Shown here: positions 8,445 through 17,536 of the stretch, piece after piece
Numbering within the stretch: position 1 is the stretch's first letter
Layout of the letters: every line of letters begins with the position of its first letter
DNA from: CAVVIO01 sp963748095
GTDB lineage: Bacteria; Bacteroidota; Bacteroidia; Bacteroidales; UBA10428
Reading direction: 5' to 3'
NCBI GenBank assembly: GCA_963748095.1
Contig: CAVVIO010000099.1
Location: 47,905 to 111,904, forward strand
DNA: 64,000 nt
Position numbers and translations under genes: made by a program
Notes under the pieces: generated by a model
Seen by the model: only the letters and a program-made list of their open reading frames with translations
The model's database searches: none
What the model was told of the DNA's origin: nothing

Positions 8445-11400
8445 TTGTATGGATACGACAGTGTACCTTATTATTATCAGAAAGCGTCAAATTACTATTT
8501 GCAGAAATACGATGATGCAGGTGTAATTTTATGTAAAATAAAAAAGGGAAATTACTTTATAAATATTATTCAGGTAGATTCTGCACAACATATTCTTCAT
8601 GATTTGGAAAATGAAATGGTAATTCTGGACAATAGAAATGAGGAACTCCTCTGTCAGTTTGAACTATTAAAAGGTTCATTATTTTATATTACCGGTCAAA
8701 CGAATAAAGCGATAGAAATTTATAAAAAGTATAAAAATAAACTATTAAGTTTTTCTTCGGGTATTAAATATAAATGGAGTGTATTACTGGATTTGGGGAT
8801 GTGCTATGAGCAAAAGGGAGTCAAGGATTCTGCAATTTATTATTACAATAAGATCCTGATAAATATGAGAATCAATAATGCTTCAGATTCACTTGTGGCT
8901 TTTGACATGTATAGTAGGATGATCCGTTGTTTTGTGTCAGAAAATCAACTGGAGAAGGCTTCAGATTTGATTGATTTTTGTAATACTGTTATAAAAAAAT
9001 TTTCATTAAATTTTTCATATAAATACATATATTACTATTATGGGGAGGCTTATTATTTATATGGAAGATCATCATATAAGGAAGCCTTGAACCATATTAG
9101 TACAGATGAAAAATTACTACATAAGTATGGGGGATCAGATAATTATATGATCGGCTTAGTGTATTATTTAAAGGCTAGGATTTTTCATTGGATGGGACAA
9201 TTCGACCGGGCATTGAATTATTATAACCTGGCAGCCTTCTCTATAGAAAATTATAAACAACTTAAAATATATAAGTCTGAATTCTTAAGAAGTCTTGGAA
9301 CCTGCTATTATTACCGTCTTGATTATAAAAATGCATTAAAATATTACCTAAAAAGCCTGCAAATTCAAAAAACAAAAAATATTTATGAAAGTGGAATTTA
9401 TAACTCAATAGCTTCTTGCTATTTTGCCCAGGGAGAAATAAATAAAGCAGAACGAAATTTTGATATTGCTGAACAATTACAATTAAAAGCAAAATCACCT
9501 GATTCTCTTTCGCTTATATATATTTATAGAAACAAATTTTGGTTATATGGAAAAAAAGGTAATATAAAGAAGCAGAAAGAATACCTGAATAAAGCTTATC
9601 AGATAGCTATAACCAGGCCAAAAGTTTATCAATTCGAACTTGGGAAATTGTATGAAATTTATGCCGATAATTATTATTCTTCAGGAGACTTTACCAATGC
9701 ATTTAAATATATTCAGCTATCCATTATCAACGCTTCACAAGGATTTATAAATAAAAATATTTATACTAATCCAACGGCAAATGAAATAATATATAAAAAT
9801 ATTACTATTAAACAGTTAAATAAGAAGGCTGATTATTTTTACTGGTATTACATGAAAATAAGTCATAATATTAATGATCTGAAATTCAGCCTAAAAACAT
9901 ATGAGCAAAGTTCAGCCATATTAGAGAAGGTTCTTTCCGGATTATTAGATGAAGATGACAAATTAAAATATGCAGCCGATAATGTTAATTTATTTAAGGC
10001 AATAATCATATTAAACTGGCAGCTTTATATTAAATCCAAAAATGAGAATTACCTGGATGAAGCATTTAAGTATGCCGAAAAGGAGAAAGCAATTAACTTG
10101 TTATCTTACCTAAATGAGAATCAGGCAATGAAATATGCAGGCGTTCCGGATACATTGATCAGTTATGAGAAGGAACTGAAAAAAAGAATGGGAGAAATTG
10201 ACTTTAAATTACAATCTGAGGAATCGTTGGGGAATGAAGATTTAATCTCAAAGGAATCTTCAAAAACAGAACTAAATAAACTAAATATAAAATATGAGAA
10301 TCTGATCGAACTGATGGAGGAAAAATATCCAAGTTACTACAATCTCAAATATAATTTAACAGTAAGTTCGATAGGGGAAATGCAAAAAAGCCTGAAAAGT
10401 GACCAGGTCTTTGTGGAATATGTGTTAGATGACAGCTATCTTTACATTTTTGCTGTTACTCCTGATAGTGAAAGACTGATATGTGAAGATAATCTGCATG
10501 TGAAACCGTTGATTGTTAAAATGAATAAAATGTTATCAGGTTATAATTACGAGGGCTATGATATAAATTGTTATAAATCATTTGTTGAACTAAGTGATAC
10601 GCTGTATACAATATTAATAAAACCATTCGAAAATCTAATAAAGGGAAAACGACTGATAATTGTTCCCGATGCGGAATTAAACACTATCCCTTTCGAAATA
10701 TTGTTAACCAATAAAGTAAAAAATAACGGTTATATCGATTATAAACAATTGCCGTACCTGATCCGTAAAAATCCGGTTAGTTATGCTTATTCTGCATCCA
10801 TATTGAATTTTCAGAAAAAAGATAAATTAAGGGGGACACATTTACTTGCTTTTGCTCCGGATTATAAAACATCCCGGTTCAATAAAAAATTCGGGGAGTT
10901 AAGGCGTGTGGAACTGAGCGGAATAGATAATATTTTGCTTCCGGGGGCTATCAATGAAGCTAATGAAATCGCCAGGATATACCATGGAAAACGATTTATC
11001 GGGGATAATGCTACAGAATCAAATTTTAAAAAGGATGCAGCAAAATACGATATTATCCACATGGCCATGCATACAGCCCTTAACGATAAAAATCCGATGT
11101 ATTCAGAACTGATCTTTTCAACCCCGGATAATAAAAAAGAAGATGGCCTGTTACATACTTTTGAAATATATGGGATGAAAATTCCTGCCAACCTGGTTGT
11201 ATTGAGTGGTTGTAATACAGGGGCAGGACAAGTGCATCAGGGGGAAGGTATACTAAGTCTGGCACGTAGTTTTGTATATGCAGGAAGTGCCAGTCTGATA
11301 CTTACTCAATGGTCGGTAGCCGATAATGCAAGTTCCATCCTGATGAAATCGTTTTATGAAAATTTATCGAAAAAAGAAACAAAAGATGTAGCATTGCAAC

Positions 11401-11597
11401 AAGCCAAACTTTCTTACCTGCAAGATGCTGATCCTCTTAAATCCCATCCTTATTACTGGGCAGGATACGAAAACTTTGGTGATACACGCCCCATTTATAA
11501 CAGATCAAAAAATGGATATATTATCTTCAGCTTTTTCAGCTTGCTGATGTTGATAGAAGTATTTTTTATCAGGAAACAATTAAGGAAGCTTTTTTAG
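8445..11597 (+). CDS. TPR-CHAT caspase-like protein, copy 2 (N-terminus frameshifted)
   Basis: A 1050-residue reading frame as it stands, paralogous to the preceding gene along its whole length. It holds TPR-like helices, then a CHAT domain with His876 (HMAMHTA) and Cys923 (LSGCNTG), and a C-terminal membrane helix with basic tail KQLRKLF. The N-terminal TPR half has diverged, while a stretch around the catalytic Cys is essentially identical to copy 1. The first in-frame ATG (8445) lacks a signal peptide; the real start is probably ATG 8303, separated by one extra T in a T6 run. As it stands the protein would not be exported. Its 3' end overlaps the convergent anti-sigma gene by 18 bases. Confidence 0.85.
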   Translation: MYGYDSVPYYYQKASNYYLQKYDDAGVILCKIKKGNYFINIIQVDSAQHILHDLENEMVILDNRNEELLCQFELLKGSLFYITGQTNKAIEIYKKYKNKLLSFSSGIKYKWSVLLDLGMCYEQKGVKDSAIYYYNKILINMRINNASDSLVAFDMYSRMIRCFVSENQLEKASDLIDFCNTVIKKFSLNFSYKYIYYYYGEAYYLYGRSSYKEALNHISTDEKLLHKYGGSDNYMIGLVYYLKARIFHWMGQFDRALNYYNLAAFSIENYKQLKIYKSEFLRSLGTCYYYRLDYKNALKYYLKSLQIQKTKNIYESGIYNSIASCYFAQGEINKAERNFDIAEQLQLKAKSPDSLSLIYIYRNKFWLYGKKGNIKKQKEYLNKAYQIAITRPKVYQFELGKLYEIYADNYYSSGDFTNAFKYIQLSIINASQGFINKNIYTNPTANEIIYKNITIKQLNKKADYFYWYYMKISHNINDLKFSLKTYEQSSAILEKVLSGLLDEDDKLKYAADNVNLFKAIIILNWQLYIKSKNENYLDEAFKYAEKEKAINLLSYLNENQAMKYAGVPDTLISYEKELKKRMGEIDFKLQSEESLGNEDLISKESSKTELNKLNIKYENLIELMEEKYPSYYNLKYNLTVSSIGEMQKSLKSDQVFVEYVLDDSYLYIFAVTPDSERLICEDNLHVKPLIVKMNKMLSGYNYEGYDINCYKSFVELSDTLYTILIKPFENLIKGKRLIIVPDAELNTIPFEILLTNKVKNNGYIDYKQLPYLIRKNPVSYAYSASILNFQKKDKLRGTHLLAFAPDYKTSRFNKKFGELRRVELSGIDNILLPGAINEANEIARIYHGKRFIGDNATESNFKKDAAKYDIIHMAMHTALNDKNPMYSELIFSTPDNKKEDGLLHTFEIYGMKIPANLVVLSGCNTGAGQVHQGEGILSLARSFVYAGSASLILTQWSVADNASSILMKSFYENLSKKETKDVALQQAKLSYLQDADPLKSHPYYWAGYENFGDTRPIYNRSKNGYIIFSFFSLLMLIEVFFIRKQLRKLF

Positions 11598-12335
11598 GAT
11601 ATCGTGGGCGCGCGAACTGTAATAGCCATTATTTTCATAGATCTTCTTAAAGTAAGATTTGGCCTTAGTTTCATCATTTAATTTCAGATAACATAATCCC
11701 AGGTACCACTCTGCATGGATTGCATATGGTTGTTGATTATTATTAACAAGCTCATTCATTTGATAAATGGCGGTTTCGTATCGATTGAGTTCTATGGCTG
11801 TGATTCCGTAATAGAAACGAATAGCCGGATTATTTTTATTATTATTAAGTAAATTACCTAAAATTTCAAAAGCAGTATTGTAGTCTTTTTTTTGATATAA
11901 CTGAATAGCAAGAGTTAATCCGTTTTGTGACTGACCGGCCGACCGTATGCTAACATCAGCCTGGTAGGGTGAATAAAACCTGGAATACAATTCCTCTGGT
12001 GAAGAAAGTCTGTGCTCGAAAAAATAAGTGCCGCCTAAACCTACTATTATAATCAAAAATGCTGCTATTGAAATTCTACGCCAGGCAAAACCTTTACCTG
12101 TATCGTTATCATTTAAAGTGAATTTTCTGTTTTTCGAAAATTTTGCATAAATATCCCTTAAAAGATTTCGAAAGTCGTGAATATCACTTTCGAGAATACT
12201 TTTATTTACTTCCGAATGCAACTTCACTAATCTTCTGAGTTCAATGTCATTTTTCAACGAATCCTCAAATGAGTTCAACTCTTCAAGTTTTAACTCATTA
12301 TTAAGGTATTTCTCGATAATCATTGTTGTTTTCAT
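11580..12335 (-). CDS. Membrane-anchored anti-sigma-like protein with periplasmic TPR domain
   Basis: A 251-residue protein. A charged N-terminal cytoplasmic segment (1-85) with the EKYLNNELKLEELNSFE pattern of zinc-less anti-sigma domains is followed by one transmembrane helix (about 87-107) and a C-terminal periplasmic region (130-250) of three or four TPR-like repeats. The ORF overlaps the 3' end of the ECF sigma gene by 35 bases, so the two are translationally coupled, the usual sigma/anti-sigma arrangement. The expected role is to hold the sigma factor at the membrane until its TPR domain receives a signal. The anti-sigma assignment rests on context and topology, not on a clear domain match. 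Confidence 0.75.
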   Translation of the reverse strand: MKTTMIIEKYLNNELKLEELNSFEDSLKNDIELRRLVKLHSEVNKSILESDIHDFRNLLRDIYAKFSKNRKFTLNDNDTGKGFAWRRISIAAFLIIIVGLGGTYFFEHRLSSPEELYSRFYSPYQADVSIRSAGQSQNGLTLAIQLYQKKDYNTAFEILGNLLNNNKNNPAIRFYYGITAIELNRYETAIYQMNELVNNNQQPYAIHAEWYLGLCYLKLNDETKAKSYFKKIYENNGYYSSRAHDILKKLP

Positions 12336-12909
12336 TTTTCAATTCCTCGTATTTTGGATTATTCTGTATCCTTTCTATCAGCGATTTTTTACACCGATAC
12401 TGGCGATTTTTAGTATGCTGAACAGAACTATAACCCATAATTTTTGTAATTTCTGCTATCGAAATATTGTTTAAAAACAATTTGAGAATTTTCTTACAAT
12501 CATTGCTTAATTGTTCGAATTGTTCATGATACAATTTCAAACGTTTGTTTACTTCCACAATTGGAAATACATTATCTTCTAAATCTATATATTGATCACA
12601 CTCTTCAAAATTTATATTTCTGTTTTTTATATTTTCCAGTTCTCTCAACCATAATAATCTCGCCACAGAATAAATGTATGTTTTTAAAGAACAATTGAGT
12701 GATAATTTATCCTCCTGTAGTTTTCTGTAAATGATTACCAGTGTCTCCTGGAATATATCTTTTGCATCTTCTTCTTTCCCGTTATTATATAATACTAACC
12801 GCCGTACTACTTTATAATATAGAATATATATTCTTTGCAGGACATCATTCCTTTGTGCAATTAATCCTTCTAACAATTCCTGCTCCGTATATTTCTTTTT
12901 GCCATTCAA
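12301..12909 (-). CDS. ECF-type RNA polymerase sigma factor
   Basis: A 202-residue sigma-70 family protein with only regions 2 and 4. Region 2 (about 20-100) contains EEDAKDIFQETLVIIYRKL and LKTYIYSVARLLWLREL; region 4 (about 135-190) contains CKKILKLFLNNISIAEITKIMGYSS, the helix-turn-helix that reads the -35 element. It is somewhat divergent in region 4 and ends in an Asn-rich tail. It is first in an operon with the TPR anti-sigma-like gene and lies next to the CHAT genes. Likely targets are its own operon and the CHAT or microprotein promoters, but no shared -35/-10 pair was established. Confidence 0.9.
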   Translation of the reverse strand: MNGKKKYTEQELLEGLIAQRNDVLQRIYILYYKVVRRLVLYNNGKEEDAKDIFQETLVIIYRKLQEDKLSLNCSLKTYIYSVARLLWLRELENIKNRNINFEECDQYIDLEDNVFPIVEVNKRLKLYHEQFEQLSNDCKKILKLFLNNISIAEITKIMGYSSVQHTKNRQYRCKKSLIERIQNNPKYEELKNENNNDYREIP

Positions 12910-13170
12910 AGTATTAATCCTATTTTACTGTGAAAAGTAACCCTCAAAATAGATTTTTTTTATTAATTGAACAAAATTAATTAAATAAACCATAGTTAGA
13001 GGTGTTAAAAAATCCTAATATAGAGAATAATCGGCGTTATTTAGAATAAATCTAAATTGAAGGAGTTGATGTGATTCGGCTTCTAAAGAAAAATTTCCAA
13101 CGGGTATATCAAGTAAAGTTGTGAATAGAATTTTTTTATATATTGTGATTTCTCTCTACCCAGAAAAAAA

Positions 13171-16035
13171 TTATTCGTATGATTCAACAGGAGCGCATGA
13201 ACACATAAGATTCCTGTCACCATAAGCATCATCTACCCTGGCAACTGCCGGCCATAATTTATTTTCTTTTATCCAGGGCAACGGATAGGCAGCCTTTTTT
13301 CGAGTATAACCATGCCTCCATTCATCGGAGATTAAATCAGCTTCCGTGTGAGGCGCATTAACCAGTACGTTATCCTCTAGTTGATCTTTCGTCTCTATTT
13401 CCTTTATTTCATGATAGATAGATATCATAGCTTCAATAAACCGGTCCAACTCCTGCATCGACTCGCTTTCGGTAGGTTCTACCATCAATGTTCCGTGTAC
13501 GGGAAATGAAAGAGTGGGAGCATGAAACCCATAATCCATCAAACGTTTTGCAATATCAGCTTCAGTTATGTTAGCTGTTGCTTTGAAATTTCTGCAGTCG
13601 AGGATCATTTCATGAGCAACAAAACCATTTTTACCACTATAAAGAACATTATAAAAATCTTTCAGTGAAGCAGCCAGATAATTCGCATTCAGAATTGCTA
13701 TTTTACTGGCATAGGCTAACCCTTTTCCTCCAAGAAGATAACAATATGCATGGGAAATAGTGAGCAGGCTGGCGCTTCCCCAAGGAGCTCCGGCAACAGC
13801 CGATATGCCATTTATTCCACCTACGGGAATAATGGGATGGGCGGGTAAAAATTCCACCAGGTGTCCCGCAACAACAATCGGCCCAACTCCCGGGCCTCCT
13901 CCGCCATGGGGTATAGCAAAGGTTTTGTGAAGATTCAGATGGCAGACATCTGCCCCGATCTCGGCCGGACTGGTTAAACCAACTTGCGCATTCATATTGG
14001 CACCGTCCATGTATACCTGCCCTCCATTTTCATGAATAAGGTTTATCATTTCTTTTATAGCATCTTCGAACACTCCGTGAGTGGAAGGGTAGGTTACCAT
14101 GAAAGCAGCAAGATCTTCACGGTATTCAGTTGCTTTTATTTTCAAGTCTTCCAGATCAATATTTCCTTTTTCATCACATTTAACAACCACTACTTTCATG
14201 CCGGCCATTACTCCGCTGGCTGGATTTGTTCCATGAGCGGAAGAAGGTATTAGTACAATGTTTCTGTGACCTTCACCCCTGCTTTTGTGATAAGCATTTA
14301 TTACCATCAAGCCAGCATATTCTCCGGCCGCACCGGAATTCGGCTGAAAAGATATTTCATCGAAACCTGTGATAGCTTTCAGGAATTTACCTAGTTCGTA
14401 AAAAAGCTGCTGATAACCTTCCGTCTGATCAAGGGGAACAAAAGGATGAATTTCTCCGAATTGAGGCCAGCTCAATGGAATAAGCTCGGTAGTTGCATTT
14501 AGTTTCATCGTACACGATCCAAGTGATATCATCGAATGTGTAAGTGAGAAGTCTTTTCTTTCCAGCTTTTTAATATATCGCATCATTTCGGTTTCGGAAT
14601 GATACTTGTTGAAGACATCATAATTCAGTAAATCTCCCGACCTTCCCAGTGAGGATGAAAAATAAACTTTAGCATCTGTTTTTTCTACTAGTTTAACCGG
14701 TTTTTTATTGGCATATGAAAAGACTTCAATTATCTTATTAAGATCATTGACAGATGTGGTTTCATCAATGCTGATACCTATTGTTACAGGATCAATATAC
14801 CTAAGGTTTATCTCTCTTTCCAGTGCCAGAATTTCAATGTCTCTGGTGGTAATATTATCCGGTAGTGTAATCTTTAATGTGTCGAAATAATTTTTGTTTT
14901 CCTGTTTATACCCGAGTTCAGATAACTTTTCCTCAAGTTTCCCGGCTATTTGATGTATGTCAAGTGCTATCCGTTTCAATCCTTCCGGGCCATGGTATAC
15001 CGCATACATTCCGGCCATGATGGCAAGTAATGCCTGAGCGGTACAGATGTTGGATGTTGCCCGTTCACGTTTGATATGTTGTTCCCGTGTTTGAAGGGCC
15101 ATCCTCAGTGCCCTGTTACTGTTCTTGTCTATTGTAATACCAATAATTCTGCCGGGAATATTACGTTTATACTGTTCGCGGGTGGCAAAATAAGCAGCAT
15201 GTGGGCCGCCATACCCCATAGGAATACCAAACCGTTGGGTTGATCCGACAACGACATCTGCTCCCCACTGAGCAGGCGGAGTCAGTAGAACCAGACTCAT
15301 AATATCAGCAGCTACAATCAACATGGTTCCGTTTGAATGTGCCTGTTCTGCAAATAGTTTATAATCCCTTATTTCTCCATCGGCAGCAGGATATTGAATG
15401 AACGCGCCGAATATTTCAGGCTGCCATTGAATGTCTTTATAATCACCTTTGATAATTTCTATTCCTAAAGGTTCGGAACGGGTTTTCAGAACCGAATAAG
15501 TTTGTGGGAAAATATTATTGTCAACAAAAAATTTATTATAACCGTTTTTTACAGCATCTTTCTGCCTGCTGTTGAAAAGCATGATCATTGCTTCTGCTGT
15601 GGCCGTTGATTCATCGAGAAGGGAAGCATTAGCAATGTCCATTCCGGTAAGCTCCATGATCAGTGTCTGAAAATTTAATAACGCTTCCAGTCTTCCCTGC
15701 GATATTTCGGCCTGATAAGGAGTATAAGACGTATACCAGCCGGGGTTTTCCAGAATATTACGTTGTATTACTGCAGGTAATATGGTGTTGTAATACCCCA
15801 AACCAATATATGTTTTATATACATTGTTTTTTGAGGCAATATGCTGAATATACTTTATATATTCATATTCACTCATAGGCTCCGGTAATTCCGGATTCTT
15901 TTTTAAACGTATGGATTCAGGGACCGTTTTATCGATCAGTTCATCCAAAGAATTTAAACCCATTTTTCCGACCATAAGTGCAATTTCATGCTCTCTGGGC
16001 CCTGTATGACGAAAAACAAAATTGTCAGCTGACAT
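13171..16035 (-). CDS. gcvP: Glycine dehydrogenase (decarboxylating), P-protein
   Basis: A 954-residue fused P-protein of the glycine cleavage system. It decarboxylates glycine with pyridoxal phosphate and passes the aminomethyl group to lipoyl-H-protein. The N-terminal half begins FVFRHTGPREHE and contains SLLDESTATAEAM; the C-terminal half contains SLGSCTMKLNAT, PNSGAAGEYAGL and the PLP-lysine motif NLHKTFAIPHGGGGPG with Lys704. Length matches single-chain P-proteins. Genes for GcvT and GcvH are not in the window. It is the last gene of a minus-strand run after pcm and the metallo-beta-lactamase gene, with a 73-base gap. Confidence 0.97.
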   Translation of the reverse strand: MSADNFVFRHTGPREHEIALMVGKMGLNSLDELIDKTVPESIRLKKNPELPEPMSEYEYIKYIQHIASKNNVYKTYIGLGYYNTILPAVIQRNILENPGWYTSYTPYQAEISQGRLEALLNFQTLIMELTGMDIANASLLDESTATAEAMIMLFNSRQKDAVKNGYNKFFVDNNIFPQTYSVLKTRSEPLGIEIIKGDYKDIQWQPEIFGAFIQYPAADGEIRDYKLFAEQAHSNGTMLIVAADIMSLVLLTPPAQWGADVVVGSTQRFGIPMGYGGPHAAYFATREQYKRNIPGRIIGITIDKNSNRALRMALQTREQHIKRERATSNICTAQALLAIMAGMYAVYHGPEGLKRIALDIHQIAGKLEEKLSELGYKQENKNYFDTLKITLPDNITTRDIEILALEREINLRYIDPVTIGISIDETTSVNDLNKIIEVFSYANKKPVKLVEKTDAKVYFSSSLGRSGDLLNYDVFNKYHSETEMMRYIKKLERKDFSLTHSMISLGSCTMKLNATTELIPLSWPQFGEIHPFVPLDQTEGYQQLFYELGKFLKAITGFDEISFQPNSGAAGEYAGLMVINAYHKSRGEGHRNIVLIPSSAHGTNPASGVMAGMKVVVVKCDEKGNIDLEDLKIKATEYREDLAAFMVTYPSTHGVFEDAIKEMINLIHENGGQVYMDGANMNAQVGLTSPAEIGADVCHLNLHKTFAIPHGGGGPGVGPIVVAGHLVEFLPAHPIIPVGGINGISAVAGAPWGSASLLTISHAYCYLLGGKGLAYASKIAILNANYLAASLKDFYNVLYSGKNGFVAHEMILDCRNFKATANITEADIAKRLMDYGFHAPTLSFPVHGTLMVEPTESESMQELDRFIEAMISIYHEIKEIETKDQLEDNVLVNAPHTEADLISDEWRHGYTRKKAAYPLPWIKENKLWPAVARVDDAYGDRNLMCSCAPVESYE

Positions 16036-16108
16036 GGATTGTAATAAATTATATAATGATTAATAATTCGGATAAGATATTAATACGGAATAAAATTTCA
16101 AAAATTAC

Positions 16109-16747
16109 TTATTGTAAAAAAGGATTTGTATCATGTTCCTGTTGAATAGATGTTACCGGACCATGTCCCGGATATACTATTACATCACCCGGAAGTGTAA
16201 ATAGCTTTTGTTTTATACTGTTGATCAGCAAATCGTAATTTCCTCCGGGTAGGTCGGTACGTCCGATGCTTCCATAAAACAATACATCGCCGACAATTAA
16301 AAATTTCTGTTCTGGATGGTAAAGGGCAATGCTTCCCGGTGAGTGCCCGGGGACATGTATAACCGAAAAGCTCGAATTTCCGAATGAAAATGTATCACCA
16401 TCTTTCAGATAAAAAGTAATTGCAGGCGGGGAAGATATATTCAATCCAAAGAGCTTCGCATATTCTTTAGCTGTGGTTATTAGAGATTCGTCGTCGGCGT
16501 GCGCATATACAGGGAGATTATATTTGTTCGCCAGGTAGGTATTACCCAGAATATGATCTACATGACAGTGTGTGTTCACGATCATCTCAGGAACCAGATT
16601 ATTAACTTTCAGAAAATTGTCCAGTTCTTTTCTTTCCTGCTCAACAAAACAACCGGGATCGAGAAGAGCGCACCTGTTACTTTCATCGTACAGAACCATT
16701 GTATTTTCCTGGAAGTCGTTAAAAACGAAAGATTTAATTTTTATCAT
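16109..16747 (-). CDS. MBL-fold metallo-hydrolase (glyoxalase II-like)
   Basis: A 212-residue cytoplasmic metallo-beta-lactamase fold enzyme. The zinc-binding motif THCHVDH appears near residue 57, followed by VPGHSPGS, GDVLFYGSIGRTDL and the final metal His in YPGHGP. The pattern fits YcbL/GloB-like thioester hydrolases, for example hydroxyacyl-glutathione or related thiol-ester hydrolases. The open frame extends 32 codons further upstream, overlapping pcm, but homology begins at MIKIKSFVF (ATG 16747), 25 bases after the pcm stop, so that start is chosen. It forms an operon with pcm. Confidence 0.9.
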   Translation of the reverse strand: MIKIKSFVFNDFQENTMVLYDESNRCALLDPGCFVEQERKELDNFLKVNNLVPEMIVNTHCHVDHILGNTYLANKYNLPVYAHADDESLITTAKEYAKLFGLNISSPPAITFYLKDGDTFSFGNSSFSVIHVPGHSPGSIALYHPEQKFLIVGDVLFYGSIGRTDLPGGNYDLLINSIKQKLFTLPGDVIVYPGHGPVTSIQQEHDTNPFLQ

Positions 16748-16772
16748 AAAACAGGAGATTTTAATTTTTTCA

Positions 16773-17414
16773 TCAGGTTTTACCTTTAAGTAAAGGAACA
16801 AAAACAAAGCTTCCGTGTTCAGAAGTTTTACATTCTTCTTCATTTATTTTATCTACAGTTATCATAGTCTGTGAATGTTTTCCACCAACCGGCAGTACCA
16901 TCCGGCCACCGACTTTTAATTGTTTTATTAATTCGGGTGGAATTTCAGGTGCAGCAGCAGTGATTATAATCTTATCAAATGGTCCGTAAGTTGGCAGCCC
17001 CAGGTACCCGTCTCCATAAAAGAAATAAGGATGATAGCCTAATTCAGGCAGTAAAGTCTGTGCCTTAAGTGACAGGTCTTTGTATCTTTCAATGGTGTAT
17101 ACTTTGGACCCTAGTTCCAGTAAAACAGCAGCCTGGTAACCAGAACCTGTACCTATTTCCAGTACTTTTTCCATTTTTTTTAACTGCAAAAGCTGAGTTT
17201 GAAAAGCAACGGTAAAAGGTTGTGAAATTGTCTGGCCGGAGCTTATAGGGAAAGCTTTGTCTTTATAGGCGAAATTTACAAAACCGCTGTCCATGAATAG
17301 ATGCCGGGGAACTTTATTGATCGCATCAAGAACATTCTCATCACTAATTCCTTTTCTTTTCAGCTCGTCAACCAGTTTTTGACGCAATCCTTTATGTAAG
17401 AAGGTGTCCTCCAT
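16773..17414 (-). CDS. pcm: Protein-L-isoaspartate O-methyltransferase
   Basis: A 213-residue SAM-dependent repair enzyme that methylates isoaspartyl residues in damaged proteins. Diagnostic segments are ISSGQTISQPFTVA (substrate loop), the SAM-binding motif LEIGTGSGYQAAVL, the acidic IERY, and GDGYLGLPTYGPFDKIIITAAA. Length and motif order are typical. It is first in an operon with the MBL-fold hydrolase. A well-formed Bacteroidota promoter lies 44 bases upstream. Confidence 0.95.
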   Translation of the reverse strand: MEDTFLHKGLRQKLVDELKRKGISDENVLDAINKVPRHLFMDSGFVNFAYKDKAFPISSGQTISQPFTVAFQTQLLQLKKMEKVLEIGTGSGYQAAVLLELGSKVYTIERYKDLSLKAQTLLPELGYHPYFFYGDGYLGLPTYGPFDKIIITAAAPEIPPELIKQLKVGGRMVLPVGGKHSQTMITVDKINEEECKTSEHGSFVFVPLLKGKT

Positions 17415-17457
17415 CTATTTTTTCGAATTAAAAATTATTTCAAGTTTATAATTTCAA

Positions 17458-17487
17458 CAAAAATAGTTGATAAGTTAGAGCTACAAA
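17458..17487 (-). promoter_or_regulatory. Promoter of the pcm operon
   Basis: On the minus strand TTTG (17487-17484), an 18-base spacer and TATTTTTG (17465-17458) match the Bacteroidota -33/-7 consensus in both boxes and in spacing. The -7 box is 44 bases before the pcm ATG. Confidence 0.7.
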
Positions 17488-17512
17488 AAAAAAAGTCTAT
17501 TTCGAAAAAAAT

Positions 17513-17520
17513 TATGTTTG
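17513..17520 (+). promoter_or_regulatory. -7 box (TATGTTTG) of the Gfo/Idh-like gene
   Basis: An exact TAnnTTTG match that ends 17 bases before the TTG start codon of the downstream gene. No clear -33 TTTG is present. Confidence 0.45.
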
Positions 17521-17536
17521 TATAAATAGCTTTAAT

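Noticed and set aside
4905..12909. Type III-E CRISPR (Craspase-like) locus because of TPR-CHAT and sigma genes
   Set aside because: No gRAMP/Cas7-11 effector, no Csx30-like gene and no CRISPR array. The CHAT proteins carry export and membrane signals, unlike the cytoplasmic Craspase subunit. Only the analogy is kept.
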